Source: DASRDZ01 sp035652335 (lineage in GTDB: Bacteria; Chloroflexota; Dormibacteria; Aeolococcales; Aeolococcaceae). Taken from it: 64,000 nt of DNA. Below are positions 32,187 to 41,588 of the stretch, piece after piece; position 1 is the first letter of the stretch, and each line of letters begins with the position of its first letter. Under the pieces are notes generated by a model. That model made no database searches, was not told the origin of the DNA, and saw only the letters and a program-made list of their open reading frames with translations. Where the stretch lies: contig DASRDZ010000044.1 of assembly GCA_035652335.1 (NCBI GenBank), positions 1 through 64,000 on the forward strand, read 5' to 3'. Position numbers and translations under genes: made by a program.

Positions 32187-34652
32187 ATGCACCCTCGTCG
32201 CACCCTGCCCGTTCGCGCCTCCCGCCGCCCGCTGGTGGCCGCCGCGGTGAGCCTGCTCGCCGCCACCGCCGCCATGGCCCCGGTGACCCGCTCCAGCGGC
32301 CAGACCCCGCCGCTCAGCTTCAGCACGCCGACCATCGTCGACCCCTTCCGGCAGGGCTTCGAGCCCGACATCAGCGTCGACCGGCGCACCGGCGCGCTGT
32401 ACTCCTCGGTCCCCAACGGCACGCCGGGCACCTCGACGATGTGGCGCTCCGACGACGGCGGCCACGACTGGCACCTGGTCGAGGGCAACCTCCAGGGTGA
32501 GCCGAGCAACTGCCCGGCCATCGCCGGCGGCGACACCGAGCTGGCCGTGGACCCCGTGGACAGCTCGCTGTACTACGCCGACCTGCAGCCGCTCACCAAC
32601 TTCAACATGTCGGTGTCGCACGACAAGGGCGCCACCTGGACGTGCAACCCGGTGTCGGTGCCCGACAGCGGCGTCGACCGCCAGTGGTTCGCCATCGACA
32701 GCAACGGCGGCGCCAACTCGGTGACCACAGGCGGCATCATGTACTTCGACTACGACGACACCACGCAGTCGCCGTCGCCGGCGGCCGGGAACGTGCTGGT
32801 GGTCAACGCAACCGAGAACGGCCTGCAGTTCGGCAGCGCCTGCACGCCCAACACGGGTGCGGGCGGCGCCTGCGCCGGCCCGTCGGTGCGCGTGACCCTG
32901 AACGAGGGACTGCCCGGCAACCTGGCCGTCGACGACAACCCGGGAAGCCCCTATCAGCACACGGTCTACGCGCTGCACTCCAGCGCCGACCTGGGCGGGG
33001 TGGTCCTCTCCCGCTGCGACGTCACCGGCCACGCCACCGACGCCATCGGCGCGGCGAACTACTGCCTCGACCCCACCGCCGCCCAGCCACCGTTCGCGCT
33101 CAGCTCGCACTGGAGCGACCACACGGTGATCAACACCGACGTGGGCACGACCCAGACGCACATCACCGCCAACAACTTCACCACGCTGGCGATCGACCGC
33201 GCCGGCAACCTGTATGCGCTCTGGGCGCAGTACCCGGGCACCACCGACCTGAGCAACCCGCTGGCGCCCGCCTACAACTACACGGGCACCGGCCAGCTCC
33301 TGCTCAGCCACTCCACCGACGGCGGCACCACCTGGTCGACGCCGGTGCAGATCAACCCGCCCTCGCTGCCCAACGCGACGCAGCCGTGGCTCACCGCCGG
33401 GGACGCGGGGCGCGTCGCCGTCGCCTGGTACGGCGCGCCGCAGGCCAGCTACACCGACAGCAGCAACACCGTCACCTACGGCCCCGACGGCCTGCTCAAC
33501 GGCGTCTGGGACGTCTACGTCGCCGAGAACCTCGACGCGCTGCACACCAACGGCTGGAGCATCGTCAAGGTGTCCGACCATCCCGCCAAGCTGGGCGGCA
33601 TCTCCACCGAGGGGCTGGTGCTGCCTCCGGCAACGAGCCCCGACCGCAGCCTCGGCGACTTCATGAAGATCGCCTACGACGCCAACGGCGGGCTGGTTCT
33701 GGCCTATGTCGACGACAACACGCTGCTCGACGAGGGCTTCCAGAACTCGGGCCCGGTGGCGTTCGCGCACCAGGCGGGAGGTCCCTCGCTGCTCAACGGC
33801 AAGACGGTCCCGCAGGTGAACGACACGCGCGCCTCGGGCTCGGTGACCGACCCCACCGGCGACGCGGTGCTCCACCTGGCCGGCCAGGACACGGCCGCGC
33901 CGCCGCACCTCGACATCACCGCCTCGTCGCTGACGCTGGCCGATCCCACCCACCTCAAGGTGACCCTCACCGTCGACGACCCCACCCTGCAGCAGGACCT
34001 CGGCCCCGATCCCACCCTGGGCGGCGCCAGCGCCGACGGCTGGCTGGTGCGCTGGGACTTCGACCCCGCCAGCGAGCCGCAGGCGACGGTGCCGGGCGGC
34101 TTCTTCGTCGGCATGGAGAACAGCGCGAGCGGCGGCCAGGTCTTCTACGACGGCTCGATCCTCACCAACCCGAGCCCGGCCACGCCGACCCTCTTCACCT
34201 ACGCCTACCCCACCGGCAACACCGTGCAGGGCAGCGTCAGCGGCAACACCATCACCTGGACGGTGCCGGTCGCCGACGTCGGCTCGCCCAAGCCAGGCGA
34301 CACCCTCTACCAGGTGCAGGCGTTCACCGTCACCCAGAGCTTCCCCAACCAGCCGCCCAACACCGACCCCGTGTTCGGCTTCTACAACACGGGCGGCTCG
34401 GAGATCGCGCCCAACCTCATCGACATGGCGCCCTCCTACGACGCGCCGCTGTCGCTGGCGTCGGCGTCGTCGGGCGGGCAGGGCAGCGCCGGGAGTGGCG
34501 GCACGGGTGCGAGCGCGAGCTCTGGCGGGACGCCCAACACCTCCGCCGCGGCGCCGCAGGGCAACCTCGCCGGACTCGGCGCGCTGGGCGCGCTCATGGC
34601 GGCGGGTGTGCTCGGCCTGTCGCGCCGCCGGCGCCGGGAGCGCGACCGGTAG
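32187..34652 (+). CDS. secreted BNR/sialidase-like beta-propeller protein
   Basis: This 821-aa exported protein has a signal peptide (PLVAAAVSLLAATAAMAPV) and a propeller with Asp-box-like (SxDxGxxW) repeats: RSDDGGHDWHL, SHDKGATWTC, STDGGTTWST. The rest of the propeller runs to about residue 560, followed by a beta-sandwich domain (about 570-750) and a C-terminal Gly/Ser stretch, helix (LAGLGALGALMAAGVLGL) and Arg tail that anchor it. Asp boxes occur in sialidases and in many non-catalytic propellers; the sialidase Arg triad is not evident to me, so catalysis is doubtful. It follows the sensor kinase gene by 15 bases. Confidence 0.72.
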   Translation: MHPRRTLPVRASRRPLVAAAVSLLAATAAMAPVTRSSGQTPPLSFSTPTIVDPFRQGFEPDISVDRRTGALYSSVPNGTPGTSTMWRSDDGGHDWHLVEGNLQGEPSNCPAIAGGDTELAVDPVDSSLYYADLQPLTNFNMSVSHDKGATWTCNPVSVPDSGVDRQWFAIDSNGGANSVTTGGIMYFDYDDTTQSPSPAAGNVLVVNATENGLQFGSACTPNTGAGGACAGPSVRVTLNEGLPGNLAVDDNPGSPYQHTVYALHSSADLGGVVLSRCDVTGHATDAIGAANYCLDPTAAQPPFALSSHWSDHTVINTDVGTTQTHITANNFTTLAIDRAGNLYALWAQYPGTTDLSNPLAPAYNYTGTGQLLLSHSTDGGTTWSTPVQINPPSLPNATQPWLTAGDAGRVAVAWYGAPQASYTDSSNTVTYGPDGLLNGVWDVYVAENLDALHTNGWSIVKVSDHPAKLGGISTEGLVLPPATSPDRSLGDFMKIAYDANGGLVLAYVDDNTLLDEGFQNSGPVAFAHQAGGPSLLNGKTVPQVNDTRASGSVTDPTGDAVLHLAGQDTAAPPHLDITASSLTLADPTHLKVTLTVDDPTLQQDLGPDPTLGGASADGWLVRWDFDPASEPQATVPGGFFVGMENSASGGQVFYDGSILTNPSPATPTLFTYAYPTGNTVQGSVSGNTITWTVPVADVGSPKPGDTLYQVQAFTVTQSFPNQPPNTDPVFGFYNTGGSEIAPNLIDMAPSYDAPLSLASASSGGQGSAGSGGTGASASSGGTPNTSAAAPQGNLAGLGALGALMAAGVLGLSRRRRRERDR

Positions 34653-34674
34653 ACCTCGCCGGGCTGTGGTAGGG

Positions 34675-34692
34675 TGCCCGTCAGCACGGGCA
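34675..34692. other. hairpin between the propeller and ASH-repeat genes
   Basis: TGCCCGT, loop CAGC, ACGGGCA form a perfect 7-base stem 22 bases after the propeller stop and 27 bases before the TTG start of the next gene. It could be a weak terminator (no U-tract) or a leader structure. It argues against an alternative GTG start at 34666. Confidence 0.45.
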
Positions 34693-34719
34693 GGTAGACG
34701 AGGGAGCCGGGGACCAGAG

Positions 34720-37700
34720 TTGGCGCGACGCGCACTCGCCGCAACCGCCGCCGTCGCAGCCACGCTGGCCATCGTGCCGGGCGCGCCGCTGCCGGCGCAC
34801 GCGGACATCGTGAGCTACCAGGGCGACGTGTCGAACGCCGGCTGGAATGGCAACCAGAGCGACCTCCTCCCCACCGAGGTCAGCGACCCGCACTTCGGCC
34901 TGCGCTACGACCGCACCGTGAGCGGGCAGGTCTTCGCCCAGCCGGTGATCTCCGACGACGGCACAGGCCGCACGGTGATGGTCGTCGCCACCGAGAACAA
35001 CGACGTGTACGCGGTGTCGCCGGACAGCGCGACGCAGACACCGTACTGGACGGACACCTCGACGACCCTCGGTGCGCCGTGGGTGATCGCCAGGAACGGC
35101 AAGACGGTGAACTGCACCGACATCACCCCCAACATCGGCGTCACCTCGACCCCGGTGGTGGACCAGTCGACGCACACCGTCTACCTCACCGCCAAGTCGA
35201 CCGACGCCGCCGACAGCACCGGCGCCACCGGCATGTACCAGCTGCACGCGCTCTCGCTGGCCGACGGCAGCGAGCGTGCGGGATTCCCCGTCACCATCAG
35301 CGGCCCCGCCGACAACGACCCGACGATCAGCTTCAACCCGACGCTGGAGCTGCAGCGTCCCGGCCTGCTGCTGCTCAACGGCGTGGTGTACATGGGCTTC
35401 GGCGGCCACTGCGACACGCCGACGTACTACGGCTGGGTGATCGGCGTGGGCGCCTACAACGCCGCCAACGCCGGCACCATCACGGCGCGGTGGGCCGACC
35501 AGAAGGCGTCCGACGGCTTCGGGGCGGGCATCTGGATGTCGGGCTCGCAGCTCGCCTCGGACGGCGGCAACCAGATCCTCCTGGTCAGCGGCAACGGCAC
35601 CCTCCCTGAGGCCGACCCCACCGCCACCGTGGTGGCGGGGAATGCGCAGCCGGTCAACACCGGGCAGTCGGCGGTGCGGCTCACCGTGCAGGGCAACGGC
35701 AGGCTGCTGCCCACCGACTTCTTCAGCCCCAGCGACAACAAGACGCTCAACCAGAGCGACCTCGACCTCGGCTCCAGCGGCATCGCCGTGCTGCCGCCGT
35801 CGTTCGGCAGCCCGCAGCATCCCAACGTCGCCGTGTTCGGCGGCAAGGTCCCCACCCTGCGCAGCGTCGACCTCTCCAACCTGGGCGGCTACGACGCCAA
35901 CGCCGACCACGTCATGGGCGAGGTCGGCTACGGCGTCAACGGCGGCACCAGCGGCACCTGGGGCCGTCCCGCGGCGTGGCCAGGCGACGGGGGCTGGGTG
36001 TACATCGTCGCCATGGCCGACCCGGCGGCGTCGGGGTCGTCGCGGCAGAGCGGCCTGGTGGCGCTGCAGCGCAGCGTCGACGGCAGCGGCAACGTGCAGT
36101 TCGTCGTCAAGGGCACCGACCCCTCCACCGACGCCGACTGGATCCAGACATCGGGGTCGCCGACGGTGACCTCCAGCGGCACCTCGCCGCTCACCGCGGT
36201 GGTCTGGGCCTTCCAGGCGTACGGGCACAACTCGGGGCAGTCGCGGCTCATGGCCTTCGGCCCCGTGCCGGACTCGACGGGCAACCTCCCGCTGCTCTTC
36301 ACCGGCCCCTCGGTGACGCGCGGCGGCAAGTTCGTCTCCCTCGCCGTCAACGGCAACCGCCTCTACTTCGGCACCCGCGACGACACCGTCAACACCGGCG
36401 GCACGTCGCACGTCTACGGCTACTGGCTGTCCCAGCCGCCCGACGTCGCCGAGACGCCCTACTGGTTCGGCAACACGATCATCGGCCAGCAGAGCATGCA
36501 ATCGCCCTCGCTGGCTGTGCGCTCGGCAAACGCGGTGAGCATCGCGTCTGTGAAGTCGAACGACGCGCACTTCACGATCGGCACCCTGAACCCGCCGGCG
36601 GGCAGCAGCATGCTGCCGGGCTCGACGGTGCAGATCCCGGTCACCTTCACGCCGACGGGGACCGGCGACGTGCGCAGCACCATCTCGCTGACGATGAGCG
36701 ACGGCACCACGGTGACAATCGGCGTCGGCGGCACCGGAGTACCAACGCCGGCGCAGCTCAGCGCCACGCCCGACCCGGTCGCCTTCGGCGATCACGCCAC
36801 CGGCACCTCCACCCCCTCCTCCTTCCAGCTCAGCAACACGGGCGGGCAGCCGCTCACCATCGGCAGCAGCAGCTTCAGCGGCAACGCGGCGTTCCAGGTG
36901 TCCGGCCTGCCCGCGAGCGGCCACGTCATGCAGCCGGGTGACACGCTGGCGGTGAACGTCACCTATGCGCCGGCGCAGGTCACGCCGTCGGGCGGCACCG
37001 ACAGCGCGACGGAGTCGATCACCTCCAGCGCCAACACCGTACAGGTCACCTTCACCGGCACCGCCACGGCACCGGGCGTGCTCACCGTCACCAGCGACCA
37101 CGTCAACGCCGGCAACGTGACCCTGGGCAGCTCCACGCTGCTGCACTTCACCGTCTCCAACACCGGCGGCACCACCATCACCCTGTCGCGGTCGAAGCCG
37201 CCGGGCGGCGACTTCCACCCGCTCACCGACCTGCCGGAGGCGACCACCCTGGCGCCCGGTGAGAGCAAGGGCGTGGACGTCGAGTTCACGCCAACCGTGG
37301 CCGGATTCCAGTCGGCCACCTGGTCGCTGAACAGCGACGGGCAGGGCGGCCAGCAGGACGTCGTCCTCACCGGCACCGGCGTGCAGCCGCCGCAGGGCTA
37401 CTGGCTGGTCGCCGCCGACGGCGGCATCTTCCCCTTCGGCGACGCGGTGGGCTACGGCTCCACCGGCGACGTCCACCTCAACCGGCCCATCGTCGGCATG
37501 GCGGCGACGCCCAGCGGCCGCGGCTACTGGCTCGTCGCCAGTGATGGCGGCATCTTCCCATTCGGCGACGCGGCGGGCTACGGCTCCACCGGCAACGTCC
37601 ACCTCAACCAGCCGGTGGTCGGGATGGCGGCGACACCCACTGGCCACGGTTACTGGCTCGTGGCCAGCGATGGCGGCATCTTCCCCTTCGGCGACGCCGT

Positions 37701-38019
37701 GGGCTACGGCTCGACCGGCAACGTCCGCCTCAACCGGCCGGTGGTGGGCATGGCGGCGACGTCCACCGGCCACGGCTACTGGCTCGTGGCCGGCGACGGC
37801 GGCATCTTCCCCTTCGGTGACGCCGTGGGCTACGGCTCGACCGGCAGCGTGCGCCTCAACCAGCCCATCGTCGGGATGGCCGCGACGCGGGACGGCGCGG
37901 GCTACTGGCTGGTGGCCGCAGACGGCGGCATCTTCCCCTTCGGCGACGCCGGCGGCTGGGGTTCCACCGGCAACGTCCATCTCAACCAGCCCATGGTGGG
38001 CATGGCCGCCGGCTCCTGA
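34720..38019 (+). CDS. large secreted protein: propeller-like domain, ASH domains and GYWLV repeats
   Basis: This 1099-aa exported protein has a signal peptide of about 28 residues (AATAAVAATLAIVPGAPLPAHA). The first 600 residues look like a quinoprotein-type beta-propeller (GLRYDRTVSGQVFAQPVIS; repeated strand patterns with TYYGWVIG and GWVYIVAMAD). Three ASH/choice-of-anchor-D Ig-like domains follow (each with 'v.F....vG......f.l.NtG..pl.i'). The C-terminus is five 42-residue repeats beginning GYWLVAADGG, usually interpreted as a surface-binding propeller. No catalytic residues are recognised. Start TTG 34720 gives the clean signal peptide. A structural or adhesive surface role is inferred. 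Confidence 0.78.
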   Translation: MARRALAATAAVAATLAIVPGAPLPAHADIVSYQGDVSNAGWNGNQSDLLPTEVSDPHFGLRYDRTVSGQVFAQPVISDDGTGRTVMVVATENNDVYAVSPDSATQTPYWTDTSTTLGAPWVIARNGKTVNCTDITPNIGVTSTPVVDQSTHTVYLTAKSTDAADSTGATGMYQLHALSLADGSERAGFPVTISGPADNDPTISFNPTLELQRPGLLLLNGVVYMGFGGHCDTPTYYGWVIGVGAYNAANAGTITARWADQKASDGFGAGIWMSGSQLASDGGNQILLVSGNGTLPEADPTATVVAGNAQPVNTGQSAVRLTVQGNGRLLPTDFFSPSDNKTLNQSDLDLGSSGIAVLPPSFGSPQHPNVAVFGGKVPTLRSVDLSNLGGYDANADHVMGEVGYGVNGGTSGTWGRPAAWPGDGGWVYIVAMADPAASGSSRQSGLVALQRSVDGSGNVQFVVKGTDPSTDADWIQTSGSPTVTSSGTSPLTAVVWAFQAYGHNSGQSRLMAFGPVPDSTGNLPLLFTGPSVTRGGKFVSLAVNGNRLYFGTRDDTVNTGGTSHVYGYWLSQPPDVAETPYWFGNTIIGQQSMQSPSLAVRSANAVSIASVKSNDAHFTIGTLNPPAGSSMLPGSTVQIPVTFTPTGTGDVRSTISLTMSDGTTVTIGVGGTGVPTPAQLSATPDPVAFGDHATGTSTPSSFQLSNTGGQPLTIGSSSFSGNAAFQVSGLPASGHVMQPGDTLAVNVTYAPAQVTPSGGTDSATESITSSANTVQVTFTGTATAPGVLTVTSDHVNAGNVTLGSSTLLHFTVSNTGGTTITLSRSKPPGGDFHPLTDLPEATTLAPGESKGVDVEFTPTVAGFQSATWSLNSDGQGGQQDVVLTGTGVQPPQGYWLVAADGGIFPFGDAVGYGSTGDVHLNRPIVGMAATPSGRGYWLVASDGGIFPFGDAAGYGSTGNVHLNQPVVGMAATPTGHGYWLVASDGGIFPFGDAVGYGSTGNVRLNRPVVGMAATSTGHGYWLVAGDGGIFPFGDAVGYGSTGSVRLNQPIVGMAATRDGAGYWLVAADGGIFPFGDAGGWGSTGNVHLNQPMVGMAAGS
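37396..38016 (+). repeat. five tandem 126-base GYWLV repeats
   Basis: These are five in-frame copies, 126 bases (42 codons) each, beginning at 37396, 37522, 37648, 37774 and 37900; the last is slightly short. Each encodes GYWLVAxDGGIFPFGDA then a GSTG turn and VGMAA. High DNA similarity suggests recent duplication; copy number may vary between strains. Confidence 0.9.
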
Positions 38020-38025
38020 CCGGGT

Positions 38026-38041
38026 GGCGGCCTCAGCCGCC
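38026..38041. terminator. possible terminator between convergent genes
   Basis: GGCGGC, loop CTCA, GCCGCC form a 6-base GC stem starting 6 bases after the ASH-repeat stop and covering the stop of the convergent ABC permease (38033-38035). No U-tract follows; assignment is from position. Confidence 0.4.
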
Positions 38042-39667
38042 GACCTCGCGACGCTGGAAGGCGAGCAGTGACCCTGCGATCCCCGCCGCCGACATGCCGA
38101 GCAGCGCCACCAGCCCCGCGGCGAAGAGCCCGTCGATGAGCGGCGTGCCGTAGAGCTGGAACACCGAGAAGTCGAGCGCCCACCCGGGCAGCTTGAAGAG
38201 AGGGCCAAGGGTGAAGAGCAGGTAGCTGCCCACGGCGACGCCGGCCAGGGTGAACACCGTGCCGCGCGGCATCAGCGCCAGCAGCACCCCGCCGGCGGCG
38301 CCGAAGACCATCCCGAGCGGCACCAGCAGGGCGGAGCTGACGAACACGGCGCCGGCGTCGAGCTGCAGGCCGAAGGCCGCCGCCCCGACCAGCACCGCGA
38401 CGAAGTCGACGAGGGCGAGGACGCAGAGCTCGGCCGCCAGCTCGGCGACGTGCTCGACGATGACGCGCGCCCGCGACACCGGCGCGCTCAGCTCGGCGGC
38501 GAGCCGTCCTTCGAGGTCGTCGCTTGCCCAGCGCCCGACCGCGGTGATGGCGAAGCCGGCGCTGAGCAGCGCCGCCAGCCCGAACCACGCCCAGCCGAGG
38601 TAGAGCTGCGCGGTGCTGGCGCCGTGCGACACGGCGGGAAGCAGCCTGCGCAGCTGGGGGTTGGCGTCGAGGAGATCGGCCGCCGGCTTGGCCACACCGG
38701 CGACGAAGACGGCGCCGGTGGCGACGCCCGCCGACCAGGCGAGCAGCGCCCAGCGCTGCCGGAAGAGCGCGGACAGCACCGGAAGGCGCAGCAGGGGATT
38801 GCGCGATGGTGCAACCTGCGGGGGGCGTGTGCGGGTGCGCGCACGGAGGAGCCCGTCGCCGGTGTCGCGCAGGCGCAGCGCCACGCCCGCGAGCGCGACC
38901 AGGGCGGCGGCACCCACCAGCAGCACGATCACGGCGCCGCCGTCGTAGCTGGCGCCCGGCGCCAGCGCGGAGGCGCTGTCGTACCAGTGGAACGGCGAGA
39001 CGAGCCGGGGCAGGCGCAGGCCGTCGATGGTGCGCGAGAAGCCGTTGAGCAGGAAGAGCGCCACCACCAGCGCCGAGCTCAGCCCCAGCGCCGCCCGGCG
39101 CCCGCGCATGAGCTGGCTGAGCAGCAGGGCGAGCCCGAAGCAGACGCAGGTGGTGGCCCAGAGCGAGAGGCCGATGCCCGCCAGGCCCAGCGCGTCCACC
39201 GCCTCTCCCCCGCTGCGTGCACCGGCGACCGCGGCGAGACAGGTGACGGCCGTCACCGCGCCGAGCGCCGCGATGCCGCTCAGCGCCCGCATCACCAGGA
39301 GCCGCGCCCGCGGCACCCCGGCGCCGAGCCACATGTCGAGCATGCGGCGCTCGTCGTCGCCGCGCACCGCGTTGACGCCGAGGAACACCGCCCAGAGCGA
39401 GAGCACCACCACGGTGAAGCTGAAGGCGCGCCATTGCAGGTAGCCGTCGAGGGTGTCGACGCGCACCGGGTCGGGGAAGAGCCAGCTGAACTGCGTGGCC
39501 AGCGGCTTCATCGACTCCGCGAAGGCGAGCCGTGCCGCCGGGGTGCTGCCGGCGATCTGGGTGAAGCCGGCCGATTGCAGCAGGGTCATCAGCACGCCGA
39601 GCACCGCGAACCCGATCAGCCCGCGACGCTGCTGGCGCAGGGAGATGCGCGCCAGGGCGCGGTCCAT
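38033..39667 (-). CDS. ABC-2 type exporter permease, large two-half form
   Basis: This 544-aa membrane protein has about twelve hydrophobic helices in two halves of six, a duplicated ABC-2 permease as in some daunorubicin or polyketide exporters. The N-terminal half begins GLIGFAVLGVLMTLLQSAGF and the second half begins ALFRQRWALLAWSAGVATGAV. It overlaps the ATPase stop by one base (ATGA). The substrate is unknown. Exporters of this duplicated type are often linked to antibiotic self-resistance, but nothing nearby indicates a biosynthetic cluster. Confidence 0.85.
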   Translation of the reverse strand: MDRALARISLRQQRRGLIGFAVLGVLMTLLQSAGFTQIAGSTPAARLAFAESMKPLATQFSWLFPDPVRVDTLDGYLQWRAFSFTVVVLSLWAVFLGVNAVRGDDERRMLDMWLGAGVPRARLLVMRALSGIAALGAVTAVTCLAAVAGARSGGEAVDALGLAGIGLSLWATTCVCFGLALLLSQLMRGRRAALGLSSALVVALFLLNGFSRTIDGLRLPRLVSPFHWYDSASALAPGASYDGGAVIVLLVGAAALVALAGVALRLRDTGDGLLRARTRTRPPQVAPSRNPLLRLPVLSALFRQRWALLAWSAGVATGAVFVAGVAKPAADLLDANPQLRRLLPAVSHGASTAQLYLGWAWFGLAALLSAGFAITAVGRWASDDLEGRLAAELSAPVSRARVIVEHVAELAAELCVLALVDFVAVLVGAAAFGLQLDAGAVFVSSALLVPLGMVFGAAGGVLLALMPRGTVFTLAGVAVGSYLLFTLGPLFKLPGWALDFSVFQLYGTPLIDGLFAAGLVALLGMSAAGIAGSLLAFQRREVGG

Positions 39668-40590
39668 CAGGAGGCGGCCAGCGGCACTGCCGGCCCGCTC
39701 CCGTCGCCCCGGTAGTAGGTGAGGAAGAGCTCCTCCAGCGTCGGCTCGGTGCTGGTCAGGTTGACCACGGAGCCGCCAGCCAGCACCCGCATCAGCCCGG
39801 CGAAGCTCCCCTGGACGTCGCAGAGCAGATGGCCGGCGCCGTCGTAGCGCGCATTGCTCACCCCGGCCGCGGCGGCGATGCGGGGCAGCGGCGGCGCGTC
39901 GCCGTCGAACTCGATCTCGACGCGATGGACGCGCAGGTGGTGCAGCTCCTCCAGCCGGTCGACCGCGACCAGCCGTCCCTCTCTGATGATGCCGACCCTG
40001 TCACAAACCCGCTGGACCTCGGAGAGGATGTGCGAGGAGAGGAACACCGTGGCGCCCTGCTCGGCGTCCTCGCGGAGCAGGTCGTAGAAGGCCTGCTGGT
40101 TGAGCGGGTCGAGGCCCGAGGTGGGCTCGTCGAGGATGAGCAGGTCGGGACGGTGCATGCAGGCGAGCACGATGCCGAGCTTCTGCTTGGTGCCTCGCGA
40201 GTACTCCCGGTACCGCTGGCCGAGGTCGAGGCCGAAGCGCTCGCAGATGTCGCGCACGCGCTGCCCGTCGACGCCGCCGCGCAGGCCGCCGACGTAGGCG
40301 ACCACCTCCGAGCCGCGCAGCCCGCCGAAGTCGGGCAGCTCTCCGGGGAGGTAGCCGGTGCGCCGCTTCACCGCCACCGAGTCGGCGCGGCTGTCGAGGC
40401 CGAAGACCAGCGCTGTCCCTCGCGTGGCCCGGGCCAGGTCCATGAGCACGCGGATGGTCGTCGACTTGCCCGCGCCGTTGGGGCCGAGGTAGCCGAACAC
40501 CTCGCCCTGCTCGACCTGGAGGTCGAGGTCGAAGAGGCCGCGGCCCGCACCGTAGTCCTTGGTCAGACCGCTGGTCTCGATGGCGCGCAT
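39667..40590 (-). CDS. ABC exporter ATP-binding protein
   Basis: This 307-aa ATPase has Walker A GPNGAGKST, the signature YSRGTKQKLG, Walker B LLILDEPTSGLDP, and the H-loop in FLSSHILSEVQ. The C-terminal 85 residues form the small accessory domain common in CcmA/DrrA-like exporter ATPases. ATG 40590 is chosen over 40611 because family members start close to the first strand (RAIETSGLTKDYG). It is coupled to the permease downstream by a start/stop overlap. Confidence 0.92.
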   Translation of the reverse strand: MRAIETSGLTKDYGAGRGLFDLDLQVEQGEVFGYLGPNGAGKSTTIRVLMDLARATRGTALVFGLDSRADSVAVKRRTGYLPGELPDFGGLRGSEVVAYVGGLRGGVDGQRVRDICERFGLDLGQRYREYSRGTKQKLGIVLACMHRPDLLILDEPTSGLDPLNQQAFYDLLREDAEQGATVFLSSHILSEVQRVCDRVGIIREGRLVAVDRLEELHHLRVHRVEIEFDGDAPPLPRIAAAAGVSNARYDGAGHLLCDVQGSFAGLMRVLAGGSVVNLTSTEPTLEELFLTYYRGDGSGPAVPLAAS

Positions 40591-40671
40591 TGTCGAGCCC
40601 CATCGTGGCACCGGCCGGAGCGCGGCGCCAGGGGCGTTGGTCCCGAGCGGTGCGGTCGCTTCGTCGCCTCG

Positions 40672-41577
40672 CTATCCCCCGGATGCCCCCTCGGCGGTGA
40701 TCCCCCACGACGTCTCGGCGGACTCGCCGGGCGCCAGCAGGATGACGTCCTCGCCGGAGTTGAAGGCGTTGGGGGGACAGGTCATCGGCTCGACGGCCAG
40801 GGCGCGGCGGTGCAGCGGCGGGGCGAGCGTGTCGCTGCTGAACACCATCAGCCAGCGGAAGGGCGGGCGCATCCAGATGGTGGTGCGCCAGCGCTGCGGA
40901 TCCTCGACGCTGACGCGCACCATGCCGTCGGCGTCGGGGTGGAGCTGCGCGAAGCAGTGGTCGAGGGTGAGGTCGCCGAGCTGGCGCGGAGTGCGGAAGT
41001 CGAACACGGTGCCGGTGACGTCGACGGTGCGCCCGGTGGGGATGAGTCGAGCATTGCTCTCCAGCACGCCGTCGGCGGGGATGCGCAGGACCGCACTGTC
41101 GACGCGGCCGTTCGGACAGGTGAAGTAGGGGTGGTGGCCGGCGCCGTAGGGAGCGGTGCCGTCACCCGCGTTGGTCGCGCGCAGGGTGCATTCGAGACCG
41201 GTGTCGCCCAGCGCGTAGCGCACCTGCATGCGCAGATGGAAGGGATATCCCGGCTGCGGCAGCAGCTCGCGCACCAGCTCGACGGCGTCGTCGCGCTGCG
41301 ACGCCGGCGTCCACGCCACCGTGTTCACCAGTCCGTGCAGCGCGTTGCCGCGCGCCGGCTCGGTGATGGGCAGCTGCTGTGCGCTGCCGTCCGGCGCCCG
41401 GTAGCGACCGCCCGCGATGCGGTTGGGCCACGGCGCCAGGATCTCGCCGTGGCATGCCGGCGGCTTCTCTCCTGCCGCAAACGAGTCGATGACGTCGCGC
41501 CCCGCCGCACGGTAGGCGCGCAACGTCGCACCCACCTCCTCGATCTCCGCGCGCTGCGCGCCGTGAACGATGTGCAC
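40672..41577 (-). CDS. aldose 1-epimerase family protein
   Basis: This 301-aa galactose-mutarotase-like enzyme interconverts alpha and beta anomers of free sugars. Recognised segments are GEILAPWPNRIAGGRY, NALHGLVN (the conserved His), GAGHHPYFTCP (the second His pair), and WGITAEGA near the end. The expected catalytic Glu near ALAVEPMTCPPNAFN is present. GTG 41577 is the only start consistent with the first strand. The gene lies 11 bases after the VOC gene, so the two are probably co-transcribed. The sugar is not readable; the surrounding carbohydrate genes make it plausible. Confidence 0.88.
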   Translation of the reverse strand: MHIVHGAQRAEIEEVGATLRAYRAAGRDVIDSFAAGEKPPACHGEILAPWPNRIAGGRYRAPDGSAQQLPITEPARGNALHGLVNTVAWTPASQRDDAVELVRELLPQPGYPFHLRMQVRYALGDTGLECTLRATNAGDGTAPYGAGHHPYFTCPNGRVDSAVLRIPADGVLESNARLIPTGRTVDVTGTVFDFRTPRQLGDLTLDHCFAQLHPDADGMVRVSVEDPQRWRTTIWMRPPFRWLMVFSSDTLAPPLHRRALAVEPMTCPPNAFNSGEDVILLAPGESAETSWGITAEGASGG

Positions 41578-41588
41578 GACGGCGGACT

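Noticed and set aside
31323..34808. 1161-codon open frame on the minus strand, opposite the histidine kinase and propeller genes
   Set aside because: The translation is Gly/Ala/Arg/Val/His-rich with no recognisable domain; it is an antisense shadow produced by high GC at third codon positions.
37396..38016. Regularly spaced repeats considered as a CRISPR array or DNA satellite
   Set aside because: Period is exactly 42 codons, in frame, encoding GYWLV protein repeats; no spacers.
34681..38208. 1175-codon minus-strand frame opposite the ASH-repeat protein
   Set aside because: Low-complexity composition and repeats that mirror the plus-strand GYWLV repeats; not a gene.
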